From: an uncultured archaeon
Lineage (GTDB): Archaea; Altiarchaeota; Altiarchaeia; IMC4; SCGC-AAA252-I15
DNA: 64,000 nt
Reading direction: 5' to 3'
NCBI GenBank assembly: GCA_902384455.1
Contig: CABMCB010000094.1
Span: 1 to 64,000 of the forward strand
Positions 1 through 8,175 of the stretch are shown piece after piece. A model generated the notes under the pieces. It searched no databases and had not been told where the DNA came from. It was given only the letters and a program-made list of their open reading frames with translations. The stretch's first letter is position 1. Every line of letters starts with the position of its first letter. The position numbers and the translations under genes are program-made.

Positions 1-2
1 AA

Positions 3-146
3 ACACTCGCCAAAGCCCAACTAACCGGACGCGTCCACAACCAAATAGACGGACCCCCAGACTACAAAAACACGGGAAACTTCAGAGACAGACTCACAAG
101 CGCAGTAATACAAGAACTCGTTGACATAGGCCGCCTAACAGCGTAA
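3..146 (+). CDS. C-terminal fragment of an unknown protein, paralogue of the next gene
   Basis: The reading frame is open from the window edge and stops with TAA at 144-146, so only the last 47 residues are visible. They align with the end of the next gene's product: both carry a GRVHxQIxGPP motif followed by a terminal IGRLTA. The family is not one I recognise, so no function is given. The two genes are on the same strand about 80 bases apart, which points to a tandem duplication. The middle of this copy is shorter and diverged compared with its neighbour. Confidence 0.75.
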   Translation, partial: TLAKAQLTGRVHNQIDGPPDYKNTGNFRDRLTSAVIQELVDIGRLTA

Positions 147-225
147 ATTCCCCTGAAAACGAAGCGACGATCTGCCGCAAACGAGGCCTCACTCAACTCA
201 ACGTTTTTTTCCTTACGTTGCGCGT

Positions 226-870
226 ATGTATGTGATGATTGAAGGAAGGCCGGTTTCACGGGCTCCTGCCGCGTTGGGGGAGCAACCGGATTTAAGGAGC
301 GCTCCCTCTGAAATGAACGTCATCGTCTTCGGGGAAAACCTAGGTGTCGTGGAAACTGTAAAAGACGTATTCACGCGAATCTCAGGCGAAACTGGATTGA
401 AATTCAAGGTTACAGACGAAGTGAGAGAAAGCATGGCGTATATGGCCCAGCAAATAGACCATCAAGACCTCCTCGTGTGGGTAGGCTACGGCGTCCCCGG
501 AACACAAGGCAACCAACACAAAGAGAAAAACATCGGAAGCCTTGTAGAATGCCTCGCGGGAACGGCTCCTGACGGGAGGAGGCCCGCATTAACGAATCAG
601 TCTCCGCTAAACCCTGGAATCAGGGTAATAGCGGTTACGCCGGTTGACGAAGTGGAGGCTGCGAGCAACCCTTACTTCGACGAGCAAACTCTTGAGAAGG
701 CGCTTCTAAAAGGGCGCGTCCACGCGCAGATATATGGACCGCCAAGGGGAACAAACGTAATAGCGGCATTGAGACAGCCTGCGGACGGTTGGGTTAGGGA
801 GGAGTTTATGGCGAAGCTGAGTGAAACTGTCAGAAACCAGATTAAGGAGATTGGCCGCCTCACCGCATAG
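226..870 (+). CDS. unknown 214-residue protein, tandem paralogue
   Basis: Unrecognised protein with no membrane segment or signal peptide. Residues ~30-60 (MNVIVFGENLGVVETV) and ~80-150 (DLLVWVGYGVPGT, RVIAVTPVDEVEAA) look like alternating beta strands and helices; a receiver-like or Rossmann-like fold is a guess only. The C-terminal motif GRVHAQIYGPP and the ending IGRLTA are shared with the fragment at the window edge. The start could be ATG 226 or ATG 235; neither has a clear ribosome binding site. The next gene begins 29 bases downstream. Confidence 0.7.
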   Translation: MYVMIEGRPVSRAPAALGEQPDLRSAPSEMNVIVFGENLGVVETVKDVFTRISGETGLKFKVTDEVRESMAYMAQQIDHQDLLVWVGYGVPGTQGNQHKEKNIGSLVECLAGTAPDGRRPALTNQSPLNPGIRVIAVTPVDEVEAASNPYFDEQTLEKALLKGRVHAQIYGPPRGTNVIAALRQPADGWVREEFMAKLSETVRNQIKEIGRLTA

Positions 871-899
871 CATTTAAGCTGCACCGCATATTTCAAACC

Positions 900-1502
900 A
901 TGAAGAAGATTTTTGCCGTTATGTTCGTGTTCATATTCTTTGCAGCGTGTGCGGCTGCGGAGTCTAACAAAGATGTGGGATTGATTGCGTCCATGATAAA
1001 CGCGATCAAATCGTTTATTGAGTCGTTGACGGGGGGCAACAAGACTGTTTCCTGCGACTCCTGGGAAATCCGCGACGGCGCCGGCTGCTGCCCGGACGTC
1101 AACAAAAACGGCGTCTGCGACACGAGAGAAACTACGACCACCACAACCACCACAGTGAAAGAGATCACTACGACCACAACAACTACTACGACAACGACTA
1201 CGACTACAACGACGACTACATCAACCACGACCACCACAGTCGCACAGCCGCCAAAGCCGACTGTAGCATGCCAGACCAACAAGGACTGCGGGGTAGACCG
1301 CGAGTACTACAAATGCTACGAAGGCAACGTCCACCAGATAACGTCATACTGGGTTTGCACAAACCCCGGAACAATAGCAAGCGCATGCAGACTCAAAGAA
1401 GCAGGGTTCTTCGACAGGCAAGGCAACCCCACGCCGTACACAATCTGCGGAAGAAGCGAAAAGTGCGTTGACGGACAATCCGAATGCGTGCTCGCAAGTT
1501 AG
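900..1502 (+). CDS. secreted Cys-rich protein with poly-threonine linker
   Basis: A 200-residue protein with a bacterial-like signal peptide (MKKIFAVMFVFIFFAACAAA). A short Cys module containing GCCPDVNKNGVCD follows, then a linker of about 30 threonines (8, then 18, then 5, broken by VKEI and a Ser), then a second Cys-rich module (CQTNKDCGV, ICGRSEKCVDGQSECV). The threonine codons vary (ACT, ACG, ACC, ACA), which suggests selection for the peptide rather than recent repeat slippage. Such linkers are usually O-glycosylated stalks on surface proteins (inference). The exact function is unknown. The incomplete secreted Cys-rich protein at the far end of the window is similar in style. Confidence 0.8.
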   Translation: MKKIFAVMFVFIFFAACAAAESNKDVGLIASMINAIKSFIESLTGGNKTVSCDSWEIRDGAGCCPDVNKNGVCDTRETTTTTTTTVKEITTTTTTTTTTTTTTTTTTSTTTTTVAQPPKPTVACQTNKDCGVDREYYKCYEGNVHQITSYWVCTNPGTIASACRLKEAGFFDRQGNPTPYTICGRSEKCVDGQSECVLAS

Positions 1503-1525
1503 GTTAATCAAAAGAGGAATTTCAA

Positions 1526-2770
1526 ATGAGCAGAGTAAAAGACAAGAATCTTGCGCCCCAAGGGCGCCTTAAGATAGAATGGGCAGTAGACCACATGCCG
1601 GTCCTTTCCGCGATAGAGGCGGAATTCTCAAAAGACAAGCCGCTTAAAGGAATCCGCGTGGGATTCGCGCTACACGTCACCAAAGAGACCGCGGTGCTGG
1701 TCAATACGCTCAAGGCGGCAGGCGCCGAAGTGGCGATAGCAAGCTGCAATCCGCTGTCAACACAAGACGACGTCGCAGCTTCTCTCGCCAAAGACGGCGT
1801 GGAAGTGTTCGCGTGGAGAGGCGAAAACACAAAGGAATACTACGAGAACATCGCAAGCGTCCTCGACTCCAAACCGCACATCACGGTGGACGACGGAGGA
1901 GACCTAGTGTTCATGGTCCACAAGGAAAGAACAGACCTAATCAAGGGGATAAAAGGAGGCTGCGAAGAAACAACGACAGGCGTCATACGGCTTCGCGCAA
2001 TGGAAAAAGACGGCGTACTCAAATACCCCGTATTCGCCACAAACGACGCAGACACAAAACACATGTTCGACAACCACTACGGCACAGGCCAAAGCAGCCT
2101 CGACGGAGTGCTAAGGGCCACCAACATCCTTTTCGCAGGAAAAACAGTGGTCGTCGCAGGATACGGCTGGTGCGGAAGAGGAATAGCCGCCCGAGCCCGA
2201 GGAATGGGCTCCCACGTCATAGTCACAGAAGTCGACCCAATACTAGCACTACGCGCCGCAATGGACGGGTTCACAGTCAAAAGCATGGACGACGCAGCGC
2301 CACTTGGCGACGCATTCATAACCGCCACAGGAAACGTCGACGTAATAACGGAACGCCACTTCAAGAAGATGAAGGCGGGCGCTGTGCTCGCAAACGCAGG
2401 CCACTTCAACAACGAAGTCAGCATCCCAGACTTGGAGAAGCTCGCAAAAAGCAAGAAGGAAATGCGCCCAAACGTAGAAAGATACGAACTACAAGGCGGA
2501 CGCCACATTTACCTTCTGGCTGAAGGCCGCCTTGTGAATCTTGCGGCTGCGGAGGGTCATCCTAGCGAGGTTATGGATATGAGTTTCGCCAATCAGGCTC
2601 TTGCCGTCAGGTACATCGCGGAGCATAAGATGAAACCGGGGGTGCATGAGATTCCTCGTGATATTGATGAGCGTGTTGCGCGGATGAAGATTGCGTCCAT
2701 GGGGATTACAATTGACGGGCTTTCGGACAGGCAGAAGAAGTATCTTTCCTCTTGGGATGAGGGAACATAG
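1526..2770 (+). CDS. ahcY: adenosylhomocysteinase
   Basis: S-adenosyl-L-homocysteine hydrolase, 414 residues, the shorter archaeal form. It reversibly cleaves S-adenosylhomocysteine to adenosine and homocysteine, clearing the product of methyltransferases. Visible family signatures are the substrate region around HVTKETAVLVNTLKAAGAEV, the TTTGVIRL segment, and the NAD-binding glycine loop GYGWCGRGIAARARGMG near residue 215. The C-terminal HPSEVMDMSFANQALA segment is also canonical. The start ATG has a GAGGAA element about 9 bases upstream. Third-codon composition changes abruptly near 2510-2525, from A/C-ending to G/T-ending codons, with no break in the reading frame. Confidence 0.97.
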   Translation: MSRVKDKNLAPQGRLKIEWAVDHMPVLSAIEAEFSKDKPLKGIRVGFALHVTKETAVLVNTLKAAGAEVAIASCNPLSTQDDVAASLAKDGVEVFAWRGENTKEYYENIASVLDSKPHITVDDGGDLVFMVHKERTDLIKGIKGGCEETTTGVIRLRAMEKDGVLKYPVFATNDADTKHMFDNHYGTGQSSLDGVLRATNILFAGKTVVVAGYGWCGRGIAARARGMGSHVIVTEVDPILALRAAMDGFTVKSMDDAAPLGDAFITATGNVDVITERHFKKMKAGAVLANAGHFNNEVSIPDLEKLAKSKKEMRPNVERYELQGGRHIYLLAEGRLVNLAAAEGHPSEVMDMSFANQALAVRYIAEHKMKPGVHEIPRDIDERVARMKIASMGITIDGLSDRQKKYLSSWDEGT

Positions 2771-2781
2771 CTTTTAAATTA
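2771..2781 (+). promoter_or_regulatory. TATA-like promoter of the csl4-rpoL cluster
   Basis: CTTTTAAATTA lies directly after the ahcY stop codon and about 60 bases before the csl4 start. It resembles an archaeal TATA box and would start a transcript covering the four overlapping or closely spaced genes to 4414. This is a sequence match only. Confidence 0.45.
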
Positions 2782-2837
2782 AGAGGAGTAGATAGATAGG
2801 CGAAAATAACTAACAAGCACGATACATAGGTTCGAAA

Positions 2838-3398
2838 ATGAGCAATGAAGTTACATTATGCGGTGACTACCTGGGGACGATAGAAGAATACGTCCCAGGC
2901 AAAGGCACCTACGTGGAAGACGGAAAAATATACGCAGCCATCATAGGCAAACCAAATCTCGACAAAGAAAAACACATCGCAAGCGTCGAAGGCAAACAAC
3001 CAGCAGACCTCAAAATAGGCGACGTAATCTACGGCGAAGTAGTAGCGATGCGAAAAAACATAGTCACAGTAATCGCCTACCTAATACAAGGAAACAAAAC
3101 CAAAGTAGACATAAAAACAGGCCTATTCGTCTCAAACATAGCCGACAAATACATAGAACGCCCAGAAGACATGTTCAGCCTAGGCGACCTAGTCAAAGGC
3201 AAAGTAGTCAAAATAGAACCCGGCCTAATAGACATCTCAACCAAAGGAGGACTCGGCGTCGTAAGAGCATACTGCAACAGATGCCGCCACATACTACCAA
3301 AAGGAAACCCAGGCCCCACAACAATCGAATGCACAAGATGCGGCCTAAGGCAGACACGCCACGTAGCCGAAGACTACGGAAGAGTAGAGGACATGTAA
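2838..3398 (+). CDS. csl4: exosome complex RNA-binding subunit Csl4
   Basis: Cap subunit of the archaeal exosome, which binds RNA and DnaG and feeds RNA to the Rrp41/Rrp42 core. It has 186 residues with the expected order: an N-terminal strand domain (GDYLGTIEEYVPGKGTY), a central S1-type RNA-binding domain (GDVIYGEVVAM to VKGKVVKIEPGLIDISTKGG), and a C-terminal zinc ribbon with CNRCRH and CTRCG pairs at about residues 146-170. It is followed after 10 bases by rpoL with a strong GGAGG site, so the two are probably co-transcribed. Confidence 0.95.
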   Translation: MSNEVTLCGDYLGTIEEYVPGKGTYVEDGKIYAAIIGKPNLDKEKHIASVEGKQPADLKIGDVIYGEVVAMRKNIVTVIAYLIQGNKTKVDIKTGLFVSNIADKYIERPEDMFSLGDLVKGKVVKIEPGLIDISTKGGLGVVRAYCNRCRHILPKGNPGPTTIECTRCGLRQTRHVAEDYGRVEDM

Positions 3399-3408
3399 GG
3401 AGGAAAAA

Positions 3409-3672
3409 ATGAACATACGAATTGTCACCAAGAAGAAGGACGAAATAGAGATTGAATGCGACGACAAAGGAATAGCAAACGCAGTGCTAAACGCACTCAT
3501 AGACCAAGGAGCCGACGCATACACATACGAACCGCACCCGCTCACAGCCGGATACCGCCTTAACGTCAAAGCCGACGACCCGCAGAAAGAAATGAAAAAA
3601 GCAATCGACAAAGTAAAAGGCGAAATCCAGCAACTACAAAAACAAGTCGAAAAGGAACTCAAATCCAAATGA
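3409..3672 (+). CDS. rpoL: DNA-directed RNA polymerase subunit L (Rpb11-like)
   Basis: Small RNA polymerase assembly subunit that pairs with subunit D. It is 87 residues, normal for the family, and contains the dimerisation core DKGIANAVLNALIDQGADAY followed by the strand-helix unit PLTAGYRLNVKADDPQKE and a charged terminal helix. GGAGGAAAAA lies 5 bases before the ATG. The stop overlaps the start of the heat shock gene (ATGA), implying coupled translation. Confidence 0.93.
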   Translation: MNIRIVTKKKDEIEIECDDKGIANAVLNALIDQGADAYTYEPHPLTAGYRLNVKADDPQKEMKKAIDKVKGEIQQLQKQVEKELKSK

Positions 3673-4079
3673 GCGAACCGGAAAAAAAAGAAGAAACACC
3701 GGAAGCCCGACCAGGCGTCCGCCACATGCTTGAGAGAACAGTCGCCACAGGATTCTTCAGCCGACACAAAAGCCACCTGCCAGCCACACTCAAACTCAAA
3801 GCAGACATCACCGAAAAACCCGACAAAATAATACTCACAACATCAGTCGCAGGATACGCAGAAGCAAACGTCAAAGTATCAGCAAGCGAAAACACAATAG
3901 ACGTCGCACTAATAACCGACGAACCAAAAGAACAAAAAGAAAATAAAGGCCACGAAGACGACCCAACATTCCACTCCGCATACACAACACCCAAACCCAT
4001 AGACCCAAAAAACCTGACAATAGAAATCAAAGGCGGCATCCTAACTGTAACGGCACCCAAAAGGAATCCCAAAAAATGA
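3669..4079 (+). CDS. small heat shock protein, Hsp20/alpha-crystallin type
   Basis: A 136-residue protein with an alpha-crystallin-like beta domain. After a charged N-terminus, residues ~38-75 (LKLKADITEKPDKIILTTSV, then GYAEANVKVSASENTIDV) and the terminal LTIEIKGGILTVTAPKR match the expected strands, including the GxLTVTAP motif. Family members are ATP-independent chaperones that hold unfolded proteins. It overlaps rpoL and the following wHTH gene by ATGA, so the three are one translational unit. The IXI tail motif is not obvious. Nearly all codons end in A or C. Confidence 0.75.
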   Translation: MSEPEKKEETPEARPGVRHMLERTVATGFFSRHKSHLPATLKLKADITEKPDKIILTTSVAGYAEANVKVSASENTIDVALITDEPKEQKENKGHEDDPTFHSAYTTPKPIDPKNLTIEIKGGILTVTAPKRNPKK

Positions 4080-4414
4080 ACCCCACAGAAGAAGACAAAA
4101 CGCTCGCAGGACTACTGCTACACCAAAAGCCCGCCAAAATGCTTCTTGCCCTCAAAAGCACCACAAAATACGCCACACAACTAGCCAAAGAAAGCGACTG
4201 CACATACACCCACACACTCAAAATACTAGACGAATTCCAAAAATACGGCCTAGTCCAATTCAACAAAGAAGGCCGAATCAAAGAAGTCACATTAACCGAC
4301 CGCGGCGTGGACATAGCCCACGAACTCGAAGGCCTCGTACGACTTCTGTCGCGGATGGGGCCGGCCGAGAAAGCAGGAGACAAAAACGAGACGACAGAAG
4401 CCGCAGTAGAATAA
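4076..4414 (+). CDS. winged helix-turn-helix regulator
   Basis: A 112-residue MarR/PadR-sized DNA-binding protein. Residues ~15-75 give helix-helix-wing (LLLHQKPAKMLLALKSTTKY, TYTHTLKILDEFQKYGLVQF, then wing GRIKEVTLTDRGVDIAHEL). The 'GLV..NKEGRIK.VTLTDRG' layout is typical of archaeal wHTH repressors. It overlaps the heat shock gene by ATGA, so it may control that operon (inference). The tail (last ~25 residues) is charged and low-complexity. Confidence 0.8.
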   Translation: MNPTEEDKTLAGLLLHQKPAKMLLALKSTTKYATQLAKESDCTYTHTLKILDEFQKYGLVQFNKEGRIKEVTLTDRGVDIAHELEGLVRLLSRMGPAEKAGDKNETTEAAVE

Positions 4415-4470
4415 TATATAGGATATGAGGGCGGATCGGAGGATTGGGGGGATTTTTTGTTAGAGGGTAT

Positions 4471-5319
4471 ATGGCAAACTCAATTCAAAAAAATGTTCGG
4501 ACTATTCTCTCGGTTCTTTATAACGAGCCGACAGATCATTTAGGTCATGCAACGGTAAATGGGAAAAGGTTACAGGAACTAACTCAGTTGACACCACCAG
4601 AGATAAATCATGCAGTTACCGTTCTGGAGGATATGGGTTATGTGGATTGGATGCGCTTTTTAGGGACTGCACCTTTCACTTTCGGTTTCGTCGAGATTAA
4701 CCCTCGCGGCAGATACGAGTTTGAACGTATGAAAAAAGAAGAGACTGTTCAAGCAACATCAACACCTCAGATGATACTCCCGAGAAGCCCGGTTGGATCA
4801 CCATATGGCTTTAGAGATGAAGACTGGGAAATCGTCTCAGAACGAAAGAGAGAGCAACGGTTATATGTCGTTTTCGGATTCAAATTTGAGTCGACGTATT
4901 ATGATACAGAAAAGTTGAAACTAAATGTTGAAAATATGTTTAAGGTGGCTTTAGAGGAGTATAAAAAACTGCCTACTGCCATTTCGGTTGACCTTGTTTT
5001 TGAACCACTTAGTGCGGGTTATGGTGAACATCTCTTTAACAAAATCGCTCGTGATATAATCTCGGCAGATATTGCCGTGTTTGACACATCTGATCAAAAC
5101 CCTAACGTCATGCTTGAAATGGGGGTCGCCCTAACGTGGGGTATCAGGGTGCTACCTATAAGAGAAAAAGATAGCCCGGCAGTACCATCAGATATTTCTG
5201 GCCAAACATGGGCACGATATGAAGGTAGTGGTAGAGTATTTGTTGAACCCCCAGATCATATAAAAAAATTAAGCACAATGATTGAGGGAGCAGTTCGGAA
5301 AAAAGGAGTTAGTCAATAA
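4471..5319 (+). CDS. wHTH protein with TIR-like/nucleoside-deoxyribosyltransferase-like domain
   Basis: About 282 residues. The N-terminal ~85 residues look like a winged helix (QLTPPEINHAVTVLEDMGYV). A linker leads to a C-terminal domain from residue ~125 with the pattern LYVVFGFKFES ... IISADIAVFDTSDQNPNVMLEMGVA, the signature of TIR-like and nucleoside 2-deoxyribosyltransferase-like proteins; the Glu in LEMG sits where the catalytic acid is expected. Such domains act as NADases or nucleotide hydrolases in anti-phage systems (family knowledge); the role here is inferred. I chose ATG 4471 over an in-frame TTG at 4444. A TATA-like ATAATATATA lies at 4411-4420. The AT-rich composition differs from the upstream cluster, suggesting later acquisition. 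Confidence 0.7.
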   Translation: MANSIQKNVRTILSVLYNEPTDHLGHATVNGKRLQELTQLTPPEINHAVTVLEDMGYVDWMRFLGTAPFTFGFVEINPRGRYEFERMKKEETVQATSTPQMILPRSPVGSPYGFRDEDWEIVSERKREQRLYVVFGFKFESTYYDTEKLKLNVENMFKVALEEYKKLPTAISVDLVFEPLSAGYGEHLFNKIARDIISADIAVFDTSDQNPNVMLEMGVALTWGIRVLPIREKDSPAVPSDISGQTWARYEGSGRVFVEPPDHIKKLSTMIEGAVRKKGVSQ

Positions 5320-5324
5320 ATCTG

Positions 5325-5828
5325 TTAAAACCCATCATCCGCTTCTACGCCTTTCTTTTTGCGCGCCGTGACCACATTAACGTTCCACGCGCCCGCAATC
5401 CGACTTAGGTAATTGCTGAATGTAAGCGACTCAGACACCACAAGAGGCCTTCCTCTGCCCATTGTTCCCATGGCGAGCCGTTCGCGTTTTATGAGGCCGA
5501 ATCGGGCGAGTTTGGGTACGACTTTGTTTTCCAGCGTGCTTTTGCTGTGGCCGGTTGTCTGCAGGAATTCGCTTATTTCCTTTTTGCCCACCCTTTTTGA
5601 AGCCAAAACTAGGTTTAGGAAGTCGCACGCCACAATGTGGTATGTGGGCTGGTAGCGGCGGGGAAAAATAAAGTCCACCACGTCCTCCACCGCCCAATGA
5701 ACGTTGGGGTCTAAGCCTCCTTTTCTTTTTATTTCTTTTCCTTGGTGCGGCGGAAGCCATAGGGAGTCGGCTGACGGTATGCCTGAGGAGGAGGGAGGTT
5801 TAGGCGACGGGTTTCCTTTTGGCGGCAT
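5325..5828 (-). CDS. wHTH-type protein, paralogue of the island genes near 31 kb
   Basis: A 167-residue protein with a proline-rich N-terminus and a C-terminal winged-helix-like half. It shares a distinctive layout with the gene at 30708-31265: a W..(D)D/VVDFIFP..Y.P..H opening, a VVPKLARFGLIKRER recognition segment, then ESLTFSNYLSRIAGAWN and a basic tail. It is convergent with the TIR-like gene and only 5 bases from it. The family is unknown to me; binding DNA is inferred from the fold-like pattern. Confidence 0.65.
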   Translation of the reverse strand: MPPKGNPSPKPPSSSGIPSADSLWLPPHQGKEIKRKGGLDPNVHWAVEDVVDFIFPRRYQPTYHIVACDFLNLVLASKRVGKKEISEFLQTTGHSKSTLENKVVPKLARFGLIKRERLAMGTMGRGRPLVVSESLTFSNYLSRIAGAWNVNVVTARKKKGVEADDGF

Positions 5829-5859
5829 TGCGTTAGGAGAAGGGAAACGCGTAATAAAA

Positions 5860-5869
5860 TATGTTTTAA
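5860..5869 (+). promoter_or_regulatory. TATA-like box before the kinase-like gene
   Basis: TGTTTTAAGG sits about 30 bases upstream of the ATG at 5895, the spacing expected for an archaeal promoter giving a very short leader. Confidence 0.4.
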
Positions 5870-5894
5870 GGGCGTAGGAGTAAGGATAGGTAGT

Positions 5895-7094
5895 ATGAAG
5901 AAGTCCGATGAGGAGCCGGCCGGAAAATCTCCTTACTCCGCCATTAGGAGGGAATTCTTTTTGTGCCTTGCCGAAGAGGACGCAGTCAAGGCGGTGACGC
6001 GCGGGTTGCTTACTGCTTTTGACGCTGACGTGGTTTATGTCGCATTAATTGACGGGGATGTTTTCCGCATAACTTCCGCTTCTCGCGTGGGCGTGCTGCA
6101 TGAAGGCAGTTCCTGGGTTGTTTCAAGCGGCAAGACGCCTGTGCTTAAGGGGGTTTTAGGCAAGCGCGGAAGCGTTTTCTTCGATGCTTTGGCCGCAGAC
6201 GACGCTTTGTTTTCCAAGATGAAGGACTCTTTAATCCGTTCGGTCTGGAGTGCGCCGTTGGAGGCGAGGGAGAGTACATTAGGCGTTGTCGCCGTTGGGT
6301 ACAGGAAAGCAAAGACTGAGAAGAATCCTTATTTTGATGAGGCGGTTTTAGATGCCGGCGCTGCTTTGGACAACGCCAGGCGCTTTGAGGATTTGCGTCG
6401 CTTAAACGAGGCGAAAGACAACTTTATCGCCTCTATTTCAGGCGAACTAAACTCGTCTCTTACCGATATGCTGCGTTACGTTAATCTTCTGGTTCAACCG
6501 CATATGCCGCAGAACAAGAGGAGAGCGTACGTTGACGTCGTATCCAGAAGCGGCTCCCAGATTCGCCGCATAGTCCAGGACCTCGTCGACTTAAGCGGCC
6601 GCCGGGGGGAGAAGATTGAGCTTGCTCTTAAGCCGATTGACGTGGGAGGGGTTTTGTATGAGGTTCAGAGGGAGACGGAGGTTGTTGCGGCGGAGAAGAA
6701 CATTCCCGTCTGCTTCATCATGGCGGACAATCTTCCGCGCGTCGTTGCTGACAGGGACCGGCTTAAGCAGATTCTTCATACGCTCATAGGGAACGCAATA
6801 AAGCATACGCCAAACGGCGGCAGCGTTACGGTTTCCGCGAAGAAGGACCTCAAGTTCATACTCTTTAGGGTAGAAGACACGGGGAAGGTCGTTCCGTTGC
6901 AGCTTCGTCCGCTGATATTCAAGAAGTTCATGAATGCAGGCGTCTTATCGGGAGACTACAGGCTGGAGATGAGCCTGCCTGTCGCCAAGGAGCTTGCCGA
7001 ATACCACGGAGGAAACGTCTGGTATGAGGAAGGAAAGAAGGGCGAGTCGATGTTTATACTGAGGATTCCGGCCGAACCAGCCCCGCTGAAATAA
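5895..7094 (+). CDS. GAF-histidine kinase-like protein with degenerate catalytic boxes
   Basis: A 399-residue cytoplasmic protein. Residues ~15-160 resemble a GAF sensor domain; ~165-235 a HisKA-type two-helix region; ~240-395 a HATPase_c domain. The N box is readable (TLIGNAIKHTPNGGSV). The H box, normally FxxxxSHELRTPL, reads FIASISGELNSSL, with Gly183 in place of the phosphorylated His. The G1 box reads EDTGKVVP instead of DxGxGI, and no GLGL-type G2 box is visible. It is therefore probably not an autophosphorylating kinase; a nucleotide sensor or scaffold role is possible. No response regulator gene lies next to it. Confidence 0.8.
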   Translation: MKKSDEEPAGKSPYSAIRREFFLCLAEEDAVKAVTRGLLTAFDADVVYVALIDGDVFRITSASRVGVLHEGSSWVVSSGKTPVLKGVLGKRGSVFFDALAADDALFSKMKDSLIRSVWSAPLEARESTLGVVAVGYRKAKTEKNPYFDEAVLDAGAALDNARRFEDLRRLNEAKDNFIASISGELNSSLTDMLRYVNLLVQPHMPQNKRRAYVDVVSRSGSQIRRIVQDLVDLSGRRGEKIELALKPIDVGGVLYEVQRETEVVAAEKNIPVCFIMADNLPRVVADRDRLKQILHTLIGNAIKHTPNGGSVTVSAKKDLKFILFRVEDTGKVVPLQLRPLIFKKFMNAGVLSGDYRLEMSLPVAKELAEYHGGNVWYEEGKKGESMFILRIPAEPAPLK

Positions 7095-7101
7095 GCGCCT
7101 C

Positions 7102-8175
7102 TTACTTGCTTGTTTTACGCTGCTTCTTCAGGCGCGCATACGTCTTAGACACGTCCGTCTGCTTCAAGGGGACAAGCTCGTCCATGTCCAAAGTTATCTT
7201 ATACTTGCTCCCCTGCCTGCTGCCACGGTTTTTCAACTCGCGCTCAACGCGCGGAGTCACGATGTTGCGGTACGTATCCCACGTGGGCGCAAGCTTAGTC
7301 TCCAACCCGCAGTCCTTGCTCAAACGCTGAATAAGGACATACGGCGACAAATGCTCCAAAAAGTCAGCCACAAGATTAACGTACTCCATGAAACCAAGCG
7401 GCCGATACTCGCCTTTCATGTACTGTTGGGCTAGACGCGTGTCTTTCATGATGATTAGAGGGTAAAGCTTTATTGCGTCAACTCCGAGAGCCGAAATTAT
7501 GCGCGCAGTCTCCATCATCTCAGTCGGAGTCTCGCCGGGCAGGCCCAGTATTATGAAGGACAGCGCCTTTATTTTCCGGCTGTGACATTCATCGACCACG
7601 CGGATTAATTCCGCAAACCCGTGGCACCTGTTTATCGCCTCAAGCGTGTGGTAGTGGACTGTCTGCTGGCCTGCCTCAACCCATACGTCGTATCCGCTTT
7701 GGACATATTCTTCAAGGAGGTCGAATACTTCGTCGGGGAGGCAGTCTGGCCTTGTGCCGACTGTGAATCCTATGACGTCTTCGTGGGCTACGCAGTCGTC
7801 GAAAATCTTGCGTAACGTGGGAAGTGGCGCGTAAGTGTTGGTGCCGAACGCCACGTAAACAAGCGCTTTTTCTCCCGCGCCCATCGACTTGTAATGCTCA
7901 ATCTGATGCGCAATCTGCGCCCTAAAACCCTTGTCTATGACCTGCCTGAAACTGTCGTACGTAAACTGCCGCGCCAAAGCAGGACAAAAAGTGCACCCCC
8001 CATTAGAGAGGCGGCCGTCCCACACGGGGCAGGTGAACTCCGCGTTCAAGGGCACCTTAAACACCTTGCAGCCGTGAACCTTCCTCTCGTAAGACCCGTA
8101 CTTGGAGTATATGAGGCCGTCTTTAGCGTAGAGGTCATCCACTACCTTTTGGTCTATGATTTGTAGGTGGCGCAT
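7102..8175 (-). CDS. radical SAM protein, YhcC/TIGR01212 type
   Basis: A 357-residue radical SAM enzyme. The family opening GLIYSKYGSYERKVHGCKVFK leads to the [4Fe-4S] ligands in CPVWDGRLSNGGCTFC (C-x11-C-x2-C, about residues 50-65), unlike the usual CxxxCxxC but typical of this family. Later segments (VGTRPDCLPDEV, VEAGQQTVHYHTLEAINRCH, FIILGLPGETPTEM) also match the YhcC/TIGR01212 branch, which is related to Elp3; its substrate is not established. It is divergent from the membrane-nuclease gene at 8249. Confidence 0.9.
   Translation of the reverse strand: MRHLQIIDQKVVDDLYAKDGLIYSKYGSYERKVHGCKVFKVPLNAEFTCPVWDGRLSNGGCTFCPALARQFTYDSFRQVIDKGFRAQIAHQIEHYKSMGAGEKALVYVAFGTNTYAPLPTLRKIFDDCVAHEDVIGFTVGTRPDCLPDEVFDLLEEYVQSGYDVWVEAGQQTVHYHTLEAINRCHGFAELIRVVDECHSRKIKALSFIILGLPGETPTEMMETARIISALGVDAIKLYPLIIMKDTRLAQQYMKGEYRPLGFMEYVNLVADFLEHLSPYVLIQRLSKDCGLETKLAPTWDTYRNIVTPRVERELKNRGSRQGSKYKITLDMDELVPLKQTDVSKTYARLKKQRKTSK

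Noticed and set aside
893-1282. Minus-strand frame encoding a long valine run
   Set aside because: It is the antisense reading of the threonine linker of the secreted protein and has no signal of its own.
1813-2523. 236-codon Arg/His-rich plus-strand frame inside ahcY
   Set aside because: Out-of-frame shadow caused by the A/C-ending codon bias; composition is unlike a protein.
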